From Silene latifolia (Eukaryota > Streptophyta > Magnoliopsida > Caryophyllales > Caryophyllaceae): a DNA stretch of 64,000 bases. Each line of letters opens with the position of its first letter. Positions within the stretch are counted from its first letter, which is position 1. The stretch lies in NCBI RefSeq assembly GCF_048544455.1, contig NC_133538.1, forward strand, positions 142,845,922 through 142,909,921, in the 5' to 3' direction. The position numbers were made by a program, and so were the translations under genes. Positions 1-10,545 of the stretch are shown here, one piece after another. The notes under the pieces are model-generated. The model worked only from the letters and a program-made list of their open reading frames with translations. It ran no database searches and was not told where the DNA came from.

Positions 1-2776
1 CCTACTACTTTGCCACCTCATAGAGACCATGACCACAAAATCCACCAAAAAGAAGGGGTTCCACCTGTTAATGTTAGGCCATATAGATACCCTGTGATAC
101 AAAAAGATGCGATTGAACAAATAGTACAGGAGATGTTGGAGAGTGGGGTAGTAAGGCCAAGTCAGAGTCCATTTTCTTCTCCCATTGTGCTAGTAAAGAA
201 AAAAGATGGGACATGGAGGTTATGTGTGGATTACAGAGAGCTAAACAAGAACACCATCAAGGATAAATTCCCCATTCCTGTGATTGAGGAGTTGCTAGAT
301 GAACTTCATGGGTCAAGCATCTTCTCTAAAATTGACCTAAGGTCAGGGTATTGGCAAATTAGGATGCACCCATCAGATGTGGAAAAGACAGCTTTTAGAA
401 CCCATGAGGGGCACTATGAATTCCTAGTGATGCCTTTTGGTCTCACTAATGCTCCATCAACATTTCAACACCTTATGAACACTATATTCAAACCACACCT
501 GAGAAAATTCATTTTGGTTTTCTTTGATGATATCCTTATCTACAGTCAGACACTTGAGGATCACTTGGTGCACCTGAGACTAACTTTTGAAATTCTGAGA
601 CAACACACCCTGTTTGCTAAGATGTCTAAATGTACTTTTGGAGCACCTGAGGTGGAGTACTTGGGGCATCTAATTTCTGAAAAAGGGGTGGCAACTGAGA
701 GCTCTAAAATAGCAGCTATGGTGGAATGGCCAGAACCAGCTACTGTCAAAGAATTAAGAGGTTTCCTTGGTTTAACGGGCTATTATAGGAAATTCATCAG
801 GTGGTATGGGGTCCTGAGTAAACCCCTTACTAGTTTGTTGAAAAAGAATGCATTTGTGTGGACTGATGAAGCATCACAGGCATTTAGGAAGTTGAAGGAA
901 GCCATGACTCGTGCTCCTGTGCTAGCTCTACCTGATTTTGGGAAAGAGTTTGTCATTGAAACTGATGCCTCTGATATTGGGATGGGGGCTGTACTGGCCC
1001 AAGAAGGCCACCCTATTGCCTACATTAGTAAGGCATTCTCATCCAAGGCAAGATCATACTCTACTTATGAAAAAGAATTGTTGGCCCTTGTTTTTGCTGT
1101 GGAAAAGTGGAGACCTTACCTAGTGGGAAGACATTTTGTCATCAAAACTGATCACTTCAGCTTCAAATATTGGTTGGAACAGAAGATAAGTACTCCTTTT
1201 CAGAGTAAATGTTTGCCAAAACTTATGGGACTCGATTATGAGATCAAGTACAGAAAGGGAGAAGATAACAAAGCTGCGGATGCTTTGTCAAGGATCACTG
1301 GACATCAACTCATGTCCTTGCTGGTATCTCAATTGGATACTGAGTTACTGGCATTGATTAAGCAAAGTTGGACACATGATGGAGCCTTACAAACACTGAT
1401 ACAACAGATAAAAGATGGCATCCAGAGCAAATTTTGCTGGGAAAATGAGGAGTTAAGGAGGAAGGACAGATTGGTAGTGGGGGCTGATGAGAATTTGAGG
1501 ACTAAAATTGTTGGTCTGGTACATAACTCACCTTTGGGAGGGCATTCTGGTGTTCAAGCTACTCTTAAAAGGCTGAAAAGCTTATTCTTTTGGAAGCACA
1601 TGGGGAGGGATGTCAGAAATTATATAAGACAATGCGGAGTTTGCCAAAAATGTAAGCCTATCCTGCAAAACCCTGCTAGCTTGTTGCAACCCCTGCCCAT
1701 ACCACATGCAATTTGGGTGGACATATCCATGGACTTCATAGAAGGCTTACCAAAATCTCAAGGGAAGGATGTCATTTTGGTAGTAGTGGATAGGCTGAGT
1801 AAGTATGCCCATTTTCTGTTGCTTAGCCATCCCTTCACTGCCGTTACTGTGGCCCAGCTATTCCTTGACCATGTGTTTAAGCTACATGGGATGCCAAGAT
1901 CTATTGTGAGTGATAGGGACAAGATATTCCTCAGTAACTTTTGGCAGGAGTTGTTCAAATTGCAAAGAAATCGAATTGTTGATGTCAACAGCCTATCACC
2001 CTCAAACCGATGGTCAAACCGAAGTGGTCAACAGATGCCTTGAATCTTACTTGAGATGTATGACTGGTGAGAAACCCAGGGAATGGGCTAGGTGGATACC
2101 CTTAGCTGAATGGTGGTATAACACTAACTACCATTCCTCAGCTCATACCACTCCCTATGAGATTGTGTATGGTCAGAGTCCAGCTTTACATGTTCCATAT
2201 GTTCTCAAGGACAGTAAGGTGGAAGCCATTGATAGGAGTCTAAGTGCCAGGGAGGATTGCATTAACATGTTGAAGTTTCATTTGACGAGGGCCCAAGAAA
2301 GAATGAAGAAAATGGCTGACAAAGGAAGGGTGGAGAAAGAGCTTGCAGTAGGTGATATGGCTTATGTCAAATTGCAACCTTATAGACAGCAGTCGGTGCT
2401 AAGAAGAACATGTGCCAAATTATCACCTCGATACTTTGGTCCTTTTGTGGTGGAGGGAAAAGTGGGTCAGGTTTCTTACAAGTTGAAACTTCCTAGTCAA
2501 GCTAAAATACATTCTGTTTTTCACATTTCTTTACTGAGAAAACATGAAGGCCCGGTACCTATGGTGAGCTCACTTCCTGAAATGGATGACATGCACCAGA
2601 TTTGCGCTGAGCCAGTTGCCATATTGGACAGGAAGTTGATGAAGAAAGGGGTGCGTGGGGTAGTTTATGTGTTGGTTCAATGGTCAAATTCCACACCTGA
2701 AGATGCTACCTGGGAGCCTTATGATGACATTCAAAAACGTTTTCCAGAGTTCAATTTAGAAGCAGCTGTTGGTTAA
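1..2776 (+). pseudogene. Gypsy pol polyprotein (RT, RNase H, integrase, chromodomain), one frameshift
   Basis: The frame is open from the first base to about 1960 and continues in another frame to the stop at 2774-2776. Visible landmarks are RT with LVKKKDGTWRLCVDYRELN (about 190-250) and active site FFDDILIYS (about 521-548). RNase H starts at ETDASDIGMGAVLAQ (about 958), with the YSTYEKELLAL helix. Integrase has an HHCC zinc domain (VHNSPLGGHSG to CGVCQKC, about 1520-1653) and a catalytic core with DISMDFI, SDRDKIF and, after the shift, TDGQTEVVNR as the D,D,E triad. The frame changes near 1955-1975, between FWQELFKLQ and LLMSTAYHPQTDG, consistent with a single-base indel. No other disruption was seen, so the copy is fairly young. 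The two frames would together cover a normal Gypsy RT-to-chromodomain length. Confidence 0.92.
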
Positions 2777-2787
2777 GGGGGTTGGAT

Positions 2788-3131
2788 TGTTATGTGCACA
2801 ACTGGTTAAGCCATATAACAGAATAACAAACTGGGGCCAGCTGTCCCTGCTTAGCTGTCAAGTTTGTTAAGGTTGTTAGGAATTGGTTATGAGACTTTTG
2901 GAGGGAAAATCAGTTAGATAAAGTTGTATATAATAGAGTCTCAGTTCATTGTAAACATCATCTGTCATTTTAGCAAACTCATTTCCCTTCTCTAATTCTC
3001 TCTAAAGTCCTCTGTAATTCTACAAGAATTCTTTAATAAAGATTTACCAATTCGATTCCTTTCTCTTTTTGGGAATCCTATTGTAATTCTAGGGTTTCCT
3101 CGATTGATTATCTGACCCACCATATCATACA
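2788..3131 (+). repeat. 3' LTR of the Gypsy chromovirus element
   Basis: The LTR begins TGTTATGTGCAC directly after a purine tract (2775-2787, overlapping the pol stop) and appears to end in ...CATACA at 3131. It is about 344 bp. It holds a TATA box (TATATAA, 2927-2933) and a plant-type AATAAA signal (3035-3040) in the expected U3-to-R order. The 3' boundary rests on the CA terminus alone, because the partner LTR is outside the window. Confidence 0.75.
2927..2933 (+). promoter_or_regulatory. LTR TATA box
   Basis: TATATAA lies 140 bp into the LTR, about 100 bp upstream of AATAAA. This is the position expected for the retrotransposon promoter. Confidence 0.6.
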
Positions 3132-3251
3132 GCAGGACGCTTCTAAATAATAATAGTGCCGGAAATCGAAACGCAATCAACTTGAACGCATTAAAGTAAG
3201 AAGGTAAACAAATGATGCAACGAGAGAAATAGAAGTTAAGTAGAAACATAC

Positions 3252-3548
3252 ATCATCATTGAAACAGGGGGAATCATCATCGTCGTCATCATCATTATCA
3301 AGTACCTCCGCGACGACTACAGCAACGGAGTCATCATCATCGTAGACGGAGAGAGGGTCGCCGTAGGGGGGGCGGCGATTAGGCTTGAGAAGATTAGAAT
3401 TGGAGTGAGCGGAGGGGAGGATGAAACGGCGGGGAACGGCGGCGGAAGGCGGTGAAGAGAAGAGAAAGCAGCGGCGGAGGAAGAAGAGATGGAGGGGTGA
3501 TACGGTGGTGGAGGTGGTGAGGATAGAGAGAAGCATATAAGAAGACAT
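3252..3548 (-). CDS. Candidate first coding exon of an unidentified, possibly plastid-targeted protein
   Basis: On the minus strand an ATG at 3548 opens 99 codons down to a strong donor (GTATGT, first base at 3251). The N-terminus MSSYMLLSILTTSTTVSPLH is rich in Ser/Thr and lacks acidic residues. It is followed by hydrophobic and Arg-containing segments (FFLRRC, VPRRF), as in plastid transit peptides. The C-terminal part has an acidic run (NDDDDDDD). The exon ends in phase 0. I do not recognise the family. Later exons would lie below 3252, and the Gypsy element occupies 1-3131, so it may sit in intron 1. The alternative is a chance open frame in simple-sequence-rich DNA, because the Asp run comes from a TCATCATCA-type repeat. 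Confidence 0.45.
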
Positions 3549-3839
3549 TTAGCAGAGAAGAGAAGGGGAAATTAGGGGAGAAGGGAAAATGCCCTAAAAA
3601 TGGAGGGAAGGGAAGGGAAGGGAAGGGAAGGGGGAAAGAATCAGGGGGTTTAGCGTTATCTTCTTCTTCATCATCTTCTGAATATTCTTGTGAGGTGAGT
3701 GGCATGGTGTGGAGAGACTGTCAACTGTGGACCAGACGATTTCAGGATAAGATGCAAGCTCGTTTTTAGCCTTCTTTTCCGTCAATTCTTATATCCCACA
3801 CCCATGTGTAGGATACTACATACTCCCTCCAACCCCCCA
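3549..3839 (-). other. 5' flank of the minus-strand exon, with a GGGAA microsatellite
   Basis: This stretch would be promoter and 5' UTR of the exon at 3252-3548. It contains a (GGGAA)n tract at about 3603-3634. No convincing TATA box or further open frame was seen. Overlapping minus-strand open frames here are compositionally biased. Confidence 0.4.
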
Positions 3840-3847
3840 CTCCCCAC

Positions 3848-4670
3848 TAGGGATGGCAGTGGGTCGGGGACCCGACCCAGACCCTGAGGGTCGGACCCTA
3901 ATGGGTCGGGTATGGGTCTCATTTTTTTAGACCCAATGGGTATGGGTCGGGTATGGGTCTTAAGAAAATATTTGGGGTAAATTAAGATCAAGTTATGAGA
4001 CCCATACTCGACCCTTAGACCCTTTATTAAAAAAAAAAAAAAAAAAAATCACAACTTTTCTGAATTCATATTGGCAAACCGTAGAAACCCAACTAAAGTC
4101 TCTTTCTCTTCCCTCATCCCATAAAGCGATAAAACGCAACCAAACTCTTCTGATAATACCACCACTGACACAAGAAAACCACCACCACAACACTGATACG
4201 CGACTGACAACCACCTCTCTAATAAGCGGCGACCGACAACGACCATTAAACGGCAGCCAGCGACGGTCAGATGGAGACGGCTATCAAGTACGGTATTGAT
4301 TTTTGGGTTCCGAGTTTGATTCTTTCACATGTATTTGGATGTAAAATTAATTTAGGTCTTCTTTGTCTTTCTTAATCTGTTTGGTATGTATATTGGATTT
4401 GGTAGTGTACAATAGAGATTAATAAACTCATAATGTTAAAGTAGTATAAATTTTTTTTTAATATTATAGACTCCATTTGTTAATCCTTATTCTTAAAGTG
4501 GTATCAAACTCCGGATCCGGGTAGACCTGACCTACCCTTACCCATAGGTCCCAGGGTATGGGTCCTCAAATTTTAGACCCTCATGCGGTCCAGGTCCGAC
4601 GGGTCCAAAGGAAAATCTCGGGTCGAGGCCCCAGTGACCCTACCTGCATCTCTACCCATTGTCATCCCTA
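3848..4670. mobile_element. Non-autonomous hAT element with 8-bp target duplication
   Basis: The 823-bp element starts TAGGGATGGCAGTGGGTC. It ends with the inverted counterpart, whose reverse complement begins TAGGGATGACAATGGGTA. It is flanked by a perfect 8-bp direct repeat, CTCCCCAC, at 3840-3847 and 4671-4678. The 8-bp duplication with short TAGGGATG inverted ends is the hAT signature. Both subterminal regions are rich in GGGTC/GACCC copies, probable transposase-binding repeats. There is no transposase: the interior has a poly-A run (about 4028-4047) and no long frame. The region 4250-4500 resembles a leader and intron, so this is probably an internal-deletion derivative. Confidence 0.9.
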
Positions 4671-4830
4671 CTCCCCACTCATCCTCAACTTCCCCCTTTT
4701 TTTTTCTTTTTTTCTTTTTTTGCTTTTTTTCCTCATAAAATTTTAAAACAAAAAATTAACTTCCACTTTTAAGAAAAAGCTATCACGGTCATATTCAATT
4801 TAAGTGTTACGTAGCGTTACATTCACGATA

Positions 4831-5062
4831 TGACACTATTATATTCATTTTAAGTTTAGTGAATATGACAATATTGTTTAATGAATATGTGCGTTAAAGT
4901 GCGATATTCACAATAGAACACTATCATATTCACTTGAGTTTTGTGAATATGACGGTATAGTTTGATGAATATGTATTATGTGGTGTGATATTCATCCCAT
5001 AGTTCTATTATATTCACTTACACTTGAGTGAATATGACATTTATAGTTTAGTGAATATGATT
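4831..5062. repeat. Three ~85-bp tandem units, each with a GAATAT/ATATTC hairpin
   Basis: Units start near 4841, 4926 and 5010 (ATATTCA...), with a degenerate partial unit near 4791. Each unit contains ATATTCACTT followed closely by AGTGAATAT, so each can fold on itself. Units have diverged by several substitutions. The surrounding 4679-5340 is very AT-rich, with a poly-T/CT tract at 4697-4735 and no gene. Confidence 0.6.
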
Positions 5063-5346
5063 TTATTGGTTCAAATATATTGAACAATAATCATGAACGT
5101 TTAATTTCATACCAAAACCGCATAATACAAAATAATTAAAGGAAAAAAATTATGTGATATAATATGAATATGTCAATTACGTTATGTGAATATGTGAGAA
5201 AAAATAAAATAAATAACAAAACATATCAAATATGATCTCTATTTGTAGAGGAATAAAAATTATGAATAATAATATATTTTTTATTATTTTCTAATTTATT
5301 AAATTTATGATTTATTTATTATAAGAAAAAAATTAAAAAAAGGGAG

Positions 5347-5377
5347 TACCATGCACCATACTCCTGGGTGCATGGTA
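5347..5377. repeat. Perfect 11-bp inverted repeat
   Basis: TACCATGCACC (5347-5357) and GGTGCATGGTA (5367-5377) are perfect complements around a 9-base loop. It could be the end of an unrecognised MITE or a structured transcript end. No partner end was found nearby. Confidence 0.6.
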
Positions 5378-6178
5378 TAATTTGCCCTTTTCCGTTGAGT
5401 TTTTCATTTTTCTTCTGCTTTTTTCACTCTTTCCTGTTTCTTATCCAGGTGTAGTAGAGGGGGAAATTGTTGATTAGATTTGATACGAGGAGACAAATCG
5501 GACACGAAATTAATAGATTTGAGTTAGGACATTGTAATTTATAACTTATTTTAAAGATTTGGATTGATACAAAAGTATTGCGATTTATATGATAAGTGAG
5601 TTGAAAATAATCGGTTAAATCATAGATAATCTTTAGTAATATAATAATACTATATAACAAAAGTCACCAAGCTATTTCACTGTTCATTTGAACAGTCCTA
5701 AATGACACACGCTTGGTCGTTTCATACCTATGAATTTGTTGGGCCTTCTCTTCCCCTGCTTTCTACAATTTGGGCCTTAATGCACTGCCTGCCCATGAGA
5801 ATTACAACAACTTCTAGCGGGCTACTCCCTTGACTTTACTTTCTGGTCTTCTCCCTTTGACCGTCTTTTTCCCCCCTCGATATTCACAGCCACACATTTT
5901 CTCCCTTCTCTCTCCAATTTCTGCCTTCGTTTCCGCTTATTTCTCTTCCAAAACTCAGCGTTTTGGTACTCACTCCTCACTCCCTCAATCCTCACCACAA
6001 TTATCTTCACTCTCATAAGTGAAAACATCCTTCATTCAGAATCTCTCACATCTCACCTCTCACCTCTCACCTCCTTTAAAATCCCCTCTCTTTTTTTATT
6101 TATATTTATATATGAATTCCAACATTTTTTTGCAATATTGTAATTCTAGGCGACGTTGATCTGCATCGATGATTCGAA
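5378..6178 (+). other. Intergenic stretch, then a pyrimidine-rich promoter/5'-leader-like region
   Basis: 5378-5740 shows no gene. From about 5740 the base composition changes: 5840-6090 is strongly C/T-rich with CTCTCACCT repeats (6050-6072), typical of a plant 5' UTR on the plus strand. Short open frames on both strands here look compositional. A transcription unit starting near 5900 would lead into the exon candidates at 6354-6601. Confidence 0.3.
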
Positions 6179-6353
6179 GTGGATAGGCAACGACGATTAC
6201 TCTCCAACATATTTCAATCTTTTCCCCATGCCGTCAATATAATACGCGGCGCAAAAACTCGGTTTTTTCGATTTTTCGCAAACCCTAAGTTTGTTGCTAA
6301 AAGCATATTTGTTTTTTATTTTTCCCAAGAGTATGACATTTTTATGGTTGCAG

Positions 6354-6405
6354 GGACGGTATTCTGTCAACACCCGCAGTATCTGCAGTGATTCGGAAGA
6401 GGAAG
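6354..6405 (+). other. Candidate exon of an unidentified gene
   Basis: A 52-base segment is preceded by GGTTGCAG and followed by GTTTGT. In one frame it reads GILSTPAVSAVIRKRK and joins in frame to the next candidate exon (6531-6601). The product is not recognised, and the upstream continuation is unclear. Confidence 0.25.
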
Positions 6406-6530
6406 GTTTGTTTCTTTCACCTTCTTAAAATATGTCTATGTGGTTGCAGATTTTGTATTTTTCTTGACTGGTAATCTCTGAGATTGTATTCTCAGATCAC
6501 TCAGCCGCTTGTTTGTTTATGTATTTTCAG

Positions 6531-6601
6531 GCTAATGGTGGCTTCATAATGAGTGTGCAAGTCATAATCCTGGTGGACCTGAGTATGACTGGGGCATCAA
6601 G
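6531..6601 (+). other. Candidate exon of an unidentified gene
   Basis: A 71-base segment follows ATTTTCAG and ends at a GTAACT donor. Joined to 6354-6405 it stays open and reads on with ANGGFIMSVQVIILVDLS. This could equally be a gene relic, because no convincing further exon follows before the LRR relic. Confidence 0.25.
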
Positions 6602-8005
6602 GTAACTAAACTGAGACGATGCTGTTAAACTGCGACAGAGCTGTTTACACGATTTTCTCCCGTTTCTTATACTACTTGTTGTGTTTCTCTCTCATATCTA
6701 AATTGCATTTTGAGCTAATAAAGTGACACTTTGTAAAACAGGTCATCTTATGCCTCTCTGCTAGTGGTTACTCCTTAAAAACTGATGGATAGTTGTACCG
6801 GGATACCGTGATATAGGGTGACTTACTACAATTACCCGGAAGTTTGAATCTACAAGTTCAGGGTGTAAGGAAGTCATGGTGTATGCTGCCTTATCCTGAA
6901 CGAATTGAGATGACTGTCTTAGATTTAATTTTGTGACCCTTGAACAGCATAGAGTTGTTAGCCACATCATTTTTGAAGTTTGAATTAATTTCATCTGAAG
7001 TTCGTATGATTGCTTGTTTAACATCTTAGTAATGATACAAGGTTCTTGGGAAGTATGAAGAGTCGTTTCTTACTTCCTCTCTGGTCCATTTCATTACATT
7101 GTGAAAATATACAAGGGGTTTTAAATAATGTAGAAAATGGGTGGAACAGAGAAAGTACATGGGTAATAGCAGAAAGATACTGTGAGTGAATATTATGAAT
7201 AGGCACATATACTTACTGGTGAAGATGTATGAAGTGGCCATTGAGAGTTTTGACTCTTGTGGTGCATACATATTTTATGAGGGAATGAGTGTAATCATAT
7301 TTAAAAGTGTTGTGACTAATACTTCTTTAAGGCTTGACATTTGGAATCTCTGGTGGGTGAATTGTTTTTGCGTACCATTATGGTAGAAATCTACATGGAT
7401 GATAAACAAAATTGTTAGTTTTCCAAACACTGTTGCAGTTTTTTGTTTTGTTATTGGATTTTATGTTACTTGCGTTTAGAAACTTGCTCTATTTCTGGAG
7501 AGTCCACTCCTTGAGAACATAAAGTTGCGCACTTGTCTTTCGACGTGTCAGTCTTGCTTTCAACTATTACCTTATTTTAGCTTCCGATTCAACTTTTATA
7601 ACCTTATCTGTAACTTTTCAGTTCAACTACAGCAGTGGGCATCCGGCACCAGAGTCTATGCAGACAAGATTTATGGAAACACGCTCTCTGTAGGTCTAAA
7701 ATCCATATCATTTCTTGCTGTCTACATTTTAACTCCCCAAATTCAGCAATAAGTCATTTACGTTATGATTTTTTATTTTTAAGTTCTGTTTCTAATCCGG
7801 ACAATACAGTTGGACCAGTGACCTCGGCACAATCTTGGCCTCTTTGCAGTTTTGCACAGTTAGTTTTTCGAAGCCGAAATACGATAGTGGTGCTTTATGA
7901 CGGTTCATGTTCACTGATACCAAATTACTTGGCTTGCTTTGTGAATTGTTTTTTGCCTGTGATGTGTGTGTTGTGCTGTGAATATTTATTTTGGAATATA
8001 GTTAA
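6602..8005. other. No supportable gene
   Basis: AT-rich intron-like or intergenic sequence with T-rich tracts. Short open frames on both strands have no recognisable domain. I see no element ends or tandem repeats. Confidence 0.5.
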
Positions 8006-8159
8006 AAGGATCCCGGCTGCTTTAAAATTATTTAAGCAAAGCAATTTAATTGAACTGGGTGGTAATGATTTCACAGGGAGGGTTCCTCGAAGGTTTCAGA
8101 AACCTCCATAATCTGGAGTTTTTAGGCCTTAGTAATAATCACCTTACAGGTGACATCTA

Positions 8160-10402
8160 CTATATTTTTTTTTTTGAAATAAAACCACAAGGGTTATATA
8201 ATATTAAATTACCAATATCCGACGTCGCAACATCATTAATGTATGGTGGGAGAGCACTCAGCCAAAACCGAGTGCCTGCTACCCAAGGACGCACATGGAC
8301 AAGCTCGTGTGCTACCCTATTACAAGACCGTCTAGCAAACACAAAATCAACATCTGAAAAAGACAAACATAAATCGTAAATATCGTCATAGACCAAGCCA
8401 ATATCACTCCTGCCGCACTTTCTCTTCTTTAAGTCTTCCACAACTGTTAGACAGTCACTTTCGACTATAATGCGCGAAAGTCCTGCACGTCGAGCTTCCT
8501 TCAACCCCAATAGCACCGCCTCTGCCTCCAACATTGCCATGTCCCGTTGAGCACGTTTCTGCCACACCGCCCCCCACAGCACTGTCCCCGTCTCATCTCG
8601 ACACACTGCTCCGAGACCCAACCCAGCACCCTCAGACCAACCCGCATCAACATTTATTTTGTACCAACCCGGTTTTGGTCTCTGCCACCTCTCTTCTTCT
8701 TCCACCTGCCTCTCTTTCCCTCTCTCTACTCTTCCTCCCTCCCTCATCTCCTCCACAAGCTCCTTCACTCTTCGAATAACACCAGCAGCGCACCACCTCC
8801 TACCTTCAAACACCGTTTTGTTCCGTGCTTCCCAAATGGCCCAACATCCACACATCAAATTCACCCACTCCCTCTCCCCCGCTTCTCTCATAGTTACCTC
8901 CACCCACTCCCTCACCCGCTCAAACCCTGTGACCTCCATCATCTCCAACCCCAACCCCTCCGAAACCCCTTCCACCCACCCACATCCCCTTACAACGTGG
9001 AAATAAGTTTCCACGTCATAACAACACAATGGGCAACTATCATCCGCACCATTAATCCGCCTTGCTATATTCCGTTTTGTGGCAATCGCATCGTTACACA
9101 GCTGCCAAAAGAAAACTTTGATACGGGGAAGAACCGGCACCTTCCAAATCCTATTCCAGAGCCATTTTTCACGGGCGTAATCAGATTGCTCACCATCATC
9201 TCCCACCTCCTCGGCCAATTTTCGATAAGCTGTCTTAACCGAATAATTGCCATCCTTTGTTAAGTCCCAACACCATCCATCCTTGTGCACTCTATCACTT
9301 AGCCGAATACTAAGAATTCTTTCCACTTCGAAAGGTAAAAACAGAGTACTTACCAATTGTTTGTTCCATCGAGTTGTTCCTTCTTCTCGCAGCTCTGCCA
9401 CTCGCATGTCGATTTCTGCATTCCCTCGGGGAGATAGGATTCGTCGTGATTTCGTATCAGGTATCCACGGATCGAGCCATATTCTTGTGTCCAGCCCATC
9501 CCCTATCCGCTTCCTTGCTCCCAACTTCACCACCTCCTTAGCTTCCCAAATACTCCGCCAAGTATAACTTGGATTGGGTCCTAACTCTGACTCCATAAAA
9601 GATTGCCCATGGAAGTATTTCGCTTTTAAAACGCGCACCATCAGAGATTCCTCCTCATTCATTAATCTCCATGCTTGCTTGCCTAATAGAGCGGCGTTGA
9701 ATTTATTAAAATCTCTAAACCCGAGCCCTCCTTTCGCTTTTGGAAGACATATTCTGTCCCAAGCGACCCAAGCCATCTTCTTCTTCCCATCCTTCGAGCC
9801 CCACCAGAAATTCGAGACCAAAGACCGTAATTCATCGCAAAAATTAGCCGGTAATTTGAAGACACTCATCGCATATGTCGGGATAGATTGGGCGATTGCC
9901 TTTATCAGAACCTCCCGACCCGCCTTACTGAGTAACATTCCTCGCCATCCTTGCAACTTCTTACTTAGCTTGTCCCTGATAATTTTAGTAACCACCTGCT
10001 TCGAATGCCCTACCACCGTAGGTAGGCCCAAGTATTTCTCTTGAGTATCAACAGCCCGAACCCCCAAAACCTCCGTAATACGCTCCCTTCTCCTCGCACT
10101 TGTGCCTTTGCTAAAAGATACCGTTGTCTTATCGAAATTAACCATTTGTCCCGAAGCCATCTCATAGCTATTAATGATTGCTTTAATTCGCAGCGCTTCT
10201 CCCTCATTCGCTTTGACGAAAAATATGCTATCATCGGCAAATAAAAGGTGTGAAATAACCGGAGCCATAGGCGCAATGTGAATCCCATGTATAGAGTTGT
10301 TCTCAACCGCCCGTCTAAGCAAGCTAGACATAACCACAGCACAGAGAATAAAAAGATATGGAGACAACGGATCCCCTTGCCGGAGACCCCTACTCGGTAC
10401 AA
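8160..10402 (-). CDS. LINE ORF2 C-terminal part: RT palm/thumb, zinc domain, RNase H
   Basis: About 745 codons are open without interruption. In order they encode the RT motif GLRQGDPLSPYLF (near 10390), active site FADDSIFFVKAN (near 10230), a thumb region with KLQGWRG, a zf-RVT-type segment (FFWQLCNDAIATKRNI, then CPLC) and a plant RNase H. The RNase H carries NVDAG, MLEAEA and VESDC, with a C-terminal NRVAHELVH. The endonuclease and RT fingers are lost to 5' truncation, so the product is not functional. No element-encoded stop is visible: the frame runs through the poly-A tail and stops in flanking DNA at 8160-8162. Confidence 0.9.
8166..10402 (-). mobile_element. Young 5'-truncated L1-type LINE
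   Basis: A minus-strand L1-type LINE of about 2.24 kb. Its poly-A tail is the T run at 8166-8175, and its 5' end is cut inside the reverse transcriptase at 10402. It is flanked by a perfect direct repeat, GTGACATCTACTATAT (8150-8165 and 10403-10418, possibly one base longer). This is the hallmark of target-primed reverse transcription with 5' truncation. The whole remaining frame is open, so the insertion is recent. It belongs to the same family as the degraded LINE at 14039-41694: both carry GVRAV near a QE(K/R)Y(L/V)GLP segment and KLSKKLQGWRG. Confidence 0.95.
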
Positions 10403-10545
10403 GTGACATCTACTATATTAGCTCATTAGTTAACCGTCACAATTTACAAGTCATAGATTTCAGGTCGAACAGTTTTTCAGGAGAGTTACCTGAAACCATA
10501 GGAAATGTTTCCACCAGTTTAAAACACCTTGGACTTAGAAGTAAT

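Larger units (their letters stand above)
1..3131 (+). mobile_element. Ty3/Gypsy chromovirus-type retrotransposon, 3' part (Reina-like by short LTR)
   Basis: The window opens inside the reverse transcriptase. Domain order is RT, RNase H, integrase, chromodomain, then polypurine tract and 3' LTR, which is the Ty3/Gypsy order. The C-terminal chromodomain (about 2680-2760, with WEPYDDI and FPEF) marks a chromovirus. The LTR is only about 344 bp, which fits the Reina lineage; that lineage call is inference. The 5' LTR, gag and protease lie outside the window, so LTR divergence and target duplication cannot be checked. The 3' LTR ends about 120 bp from the predicted splice donor of a minus-strand exon, so the element may have inserted into that gene's first intron. 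Confidence 0.93.
8006..10545 (+). pseudogene. Leucine-rich-repeat gene relic (receptor-like protein type), split by a LINE
   Basis: The coding relic occupies 8006-8149 and resumes at 10419-10545. It reads plant extracellular LRRs of the form NLxxLxLxxNxFxGxIP, visible as LIELGGNDFTGRVPRRFQ, NLEFLGLSNNHLTGDIYY, and after the LINE NLQVIDFRSNSFSGELPETI. Across the insertion the two halves are in frame once one copy of the duplicated target is discounted. A separate one-base frameshift lies at about 8085-8100. The fragment covers only about four repeats and lacks signal peptide, transmembrane and kinase parts, so it was probably already a relic before the LINE arrived. Confidence 0.8.

Noticed and set aside
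3394..4246. Minus-strand frames overlapping the hAT element and its flank
   Set aside because: Low-complexity (Pro/Phe/Ser or Gly/Val-rich) and crossing element boundaries.
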